Assembly (NCBI GenBank): GCA_029777145.1
Contig: JAKOSS010000807.1
Span: 1-6,212 of the forward strand
DNA length: 6,212 nt
Source: Acidobacteriota bacterium
Lineage (GTDB): Bacteria; Acidobacteriota; Blastocatellia; Pyrinomonadales; Pyrinomonadaceae
Reading direction: 5' to 3'
Shown: one piece after another, positions 5,162 to 6,212 of the stretch
Layout of the letters: each line of letters starts with the position of its first letter
How positions within the stretch are numbered: the stretch's first letter is position 1
Notes under the pieces: generated by a model
The model's input: the letters and a program-made list of their open reading frames with translations, nothing else
Told to the model about the DNA's origin: nothing
Databases searched by the model: none
Made by a program: the position numbers and the translations under genes

Positions 5162-6212
5162 ATGGGGCAGATCACTCAAGAATCAGTTTTGGACGCGTTG
5201 CGCGGTATCAAGGATCCGGATCTCGGAAAGGACATCGTCACGCTCGACTTCGTCAAGGACCTCAGGATCGACGGCGGCGACGTCTCGTTCCGCATCGTCC
5301 TGACGACGCCGGCGTGCCCGGTCAAGGAAGCATTCGAGGCGGAAGCGAGATCGCTCGTCGGCGCGATCGACGGTGTTACGAACGTTTCGGTCACGATGGA
5401 TGCCGAGGTTCCGAAAGGCCGCGGGATCGCCGGAAACATGGCGCTCCCGAACGTCAAGAACATCATCGCGGTATCGAGCGGCAAAGGCGGCGTCGGCAAA
5501 TCGACGGTCGCCGTCAATCTCGCGGTTTCGCTTGCGATTGACGGAGCGAAGGTCGGATTGATGGATGCCGATGTCTACGGTCCCAACGTCCCGCTGATGC
5601 TGGGAACGGCGCACAAACAGCCGGTCGTCGAAAACGGCAAGATCCTGCCGATCAAGGCCCACGGCCTGAAGATGATCTCGATGGCGGTCCTCGCGCCGCC
5701 TGACAAGCCGATGATCTTGCGCGGTCCGATGCTCCACGGCATCGTCCGGCAGTTTCTGACCGACGTCAATTGGGGCGAACTCGATTATCTGATCGTCGAC
5801 ATGCCGCCGGGAACCGGCGACGTCCAGCTTTCGCTGGCGCAGCTCGTGCCGGTCCAGGGTGCGGTGCTGGTGACGACGCCGCAAACCGTCTCGCTGGCCG
5901 ATGTCCGCCGGGCGCTCAAGATGTTCGAAACAGTCGCCGTTCCGGTGATCGGCGTCATCGAGAACATGTCGTACTTCATCCCGCCCGACATGCCGGACAA
6001 GCGTTACGACATCTTCGGCAGCGGCGGCGGAAGTAATTTTGCCGATGAGATGGGCGTGCCGTTCCTCGGCGAGGTCCCGCTCGGGATCGAAGTCCGCGAA
6101 GCCGGCGACGCGGGCATTCCGGTCGTCGTCAGTGATCCGGAATCGCCGCAAGCGAAGGCCTTCCGCAAAACGGCCGCCGAGGTCGCGCGCCAGGCGTCAA
6201 TCGAAGCGATGA
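5162..6212 (+). CDS. mrp: Mrp/ApbC-type P-loop ATPase, Fe-S cluster carrier (3' end beyond window)
   Basis: The frame is open for 350 codons with no stop before the right edge; the family is usually about 350-370 aa, so only a short tail is missing. Residues 5-80 are the MIP18/DUF59-type domain with its single conserved Cys (TTPACPVKEAF, Cys52). Residue 97 onward is the ParA/MinD-like ATPase: deviant Walker A SGKGGVGKST (106-115), GLMDADVYGPN (132-142), and VDMPPGTGD (212-220). The family scaffolds or transfers Fe-S clusters in the cytoplasm. Odd point: the CxxC that ApbC-type proteins carry after ENMSYF is missing; here the stretch is ENMSYFIPPDMPDKRYDIFG (267-286), a form I also associate with cyanobacterial Mrp. 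An upstream in-frame TAG leaves ATG 5162 as the first possible start; the nearest GGAG is 15 nt away, too far for a normal ribosome site. Confidence 0.92.
   Translation, partial: MGQITQESVLDALRGIKDPDLGKDIVTLDFVKDLRIDGGDVSFRIVLTTPACPVKEAFEAEARSLVGAIDGVTNVSVTMDAEVPKGRGIAGNMALPNVKNIIAVSSGKGGVGKSTVAVNLAVSLAIDGAKVGLMDADVYGPNVPLMLGTAHKQPVVENGKILPIKAHGLKMISMAVLAPPDKPMILRGPMLHGIVRQFLTDVNWGELDYLIVDMPPGTGDVQLSLAQLVPVQGAVLVTTPQTVSLADVRRALKMFETVAVPVIGVIENMSYFIPPDMPDKRYDIFGSGGGSNFADEMGVPFLGEVPLGIEVREAGDAGIPVVVSDPESPQAKAFRKTAAEVARQASIEAM

Noticed and set aside
5183..6151. Long minus-strand open frame (322 aa) opposite mrp
   Set aside because: It is antisense to a clear Mrp ATPase. The translation is rich in D, R and H with no domain, again a codon-bias shadow.

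Overview
The window looks like ordinary chromosomal DNA from a free-living, moderately GC-rich Gram-negative bacterium. An Acidobacteriota genome, perhaps of the Blastocatellia type, is my best guess. The guess rests on the style of the sensor-kinase N-terminus, a secreted lipoprotein-sorting-like protein, a YpdA-type flavoprotein, a mixed-motif uracil-DNA glycosylase and numerous 7-bp tandem repeats. It is inference, not proof. There are no RNA genes, transposases, CRISPR arrays or phage genes.

Layout. At the left edge (1-624, minus strand) is the N-terminal sensor part of a membrane histidine kinase whose catalytic half lies outside the window. A 261-bp divergent intergenic region separates it from a secreted 368-aa protein (886-1992, plus strand) that resembles outer-membrane lipoprotein-sorting proteins and carries an internal tandem duplication. 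A strong bidirectional terminator (2013-2046) ends this gene and also faces the convergent minus-strand genes. Those genes, in transcription order, are a uracil-DNA glycosylase (5105-4500), a YgfZ/GcvT-like protein (4492-3650), a 94-aa protein of unknown function (3577-3293) and a YpdA-like FAD/NADPH oxidoreductase (3112-2129). The first two are 7 bp apart and probably co-transcribed. Divergent from the glycosylase, across a 56-bp AT-rich gap, is an Mrp/ApbC-type Fe-S carrier P-loop ATPase (from 5162), cut by the right edge.

How the genes fit together. The glycosylase has four cysteines placed as in 4Fe-4S family 4/5 enzymes, YgfZ helps maintain Fe-S enzymes, and Mrp/ApbC carries or assembles Fe-S clusters. 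The right half can therefore be read as a small Fe-S/DNA-repair neighbourhood with a flavin-dependent thiol-redox-type enzyme downstream.

The most unusual feature is not a gene. At least five clusters of degenerate 7-bp tandem repeats lie within about 2.1 kb (2048-4154). They fill the gaps around the YpdA-like gene, supply two stop codons, and in one case sit in frame inside the ygfZ-like coding sequence. I see no convincing new multi-gene system. The repeats and several departures from family motifs (Mrp without its C-terminal CxxC, YpdA without its active-site Cys, a glycosylase with mixed motif A) are the points to follow up.
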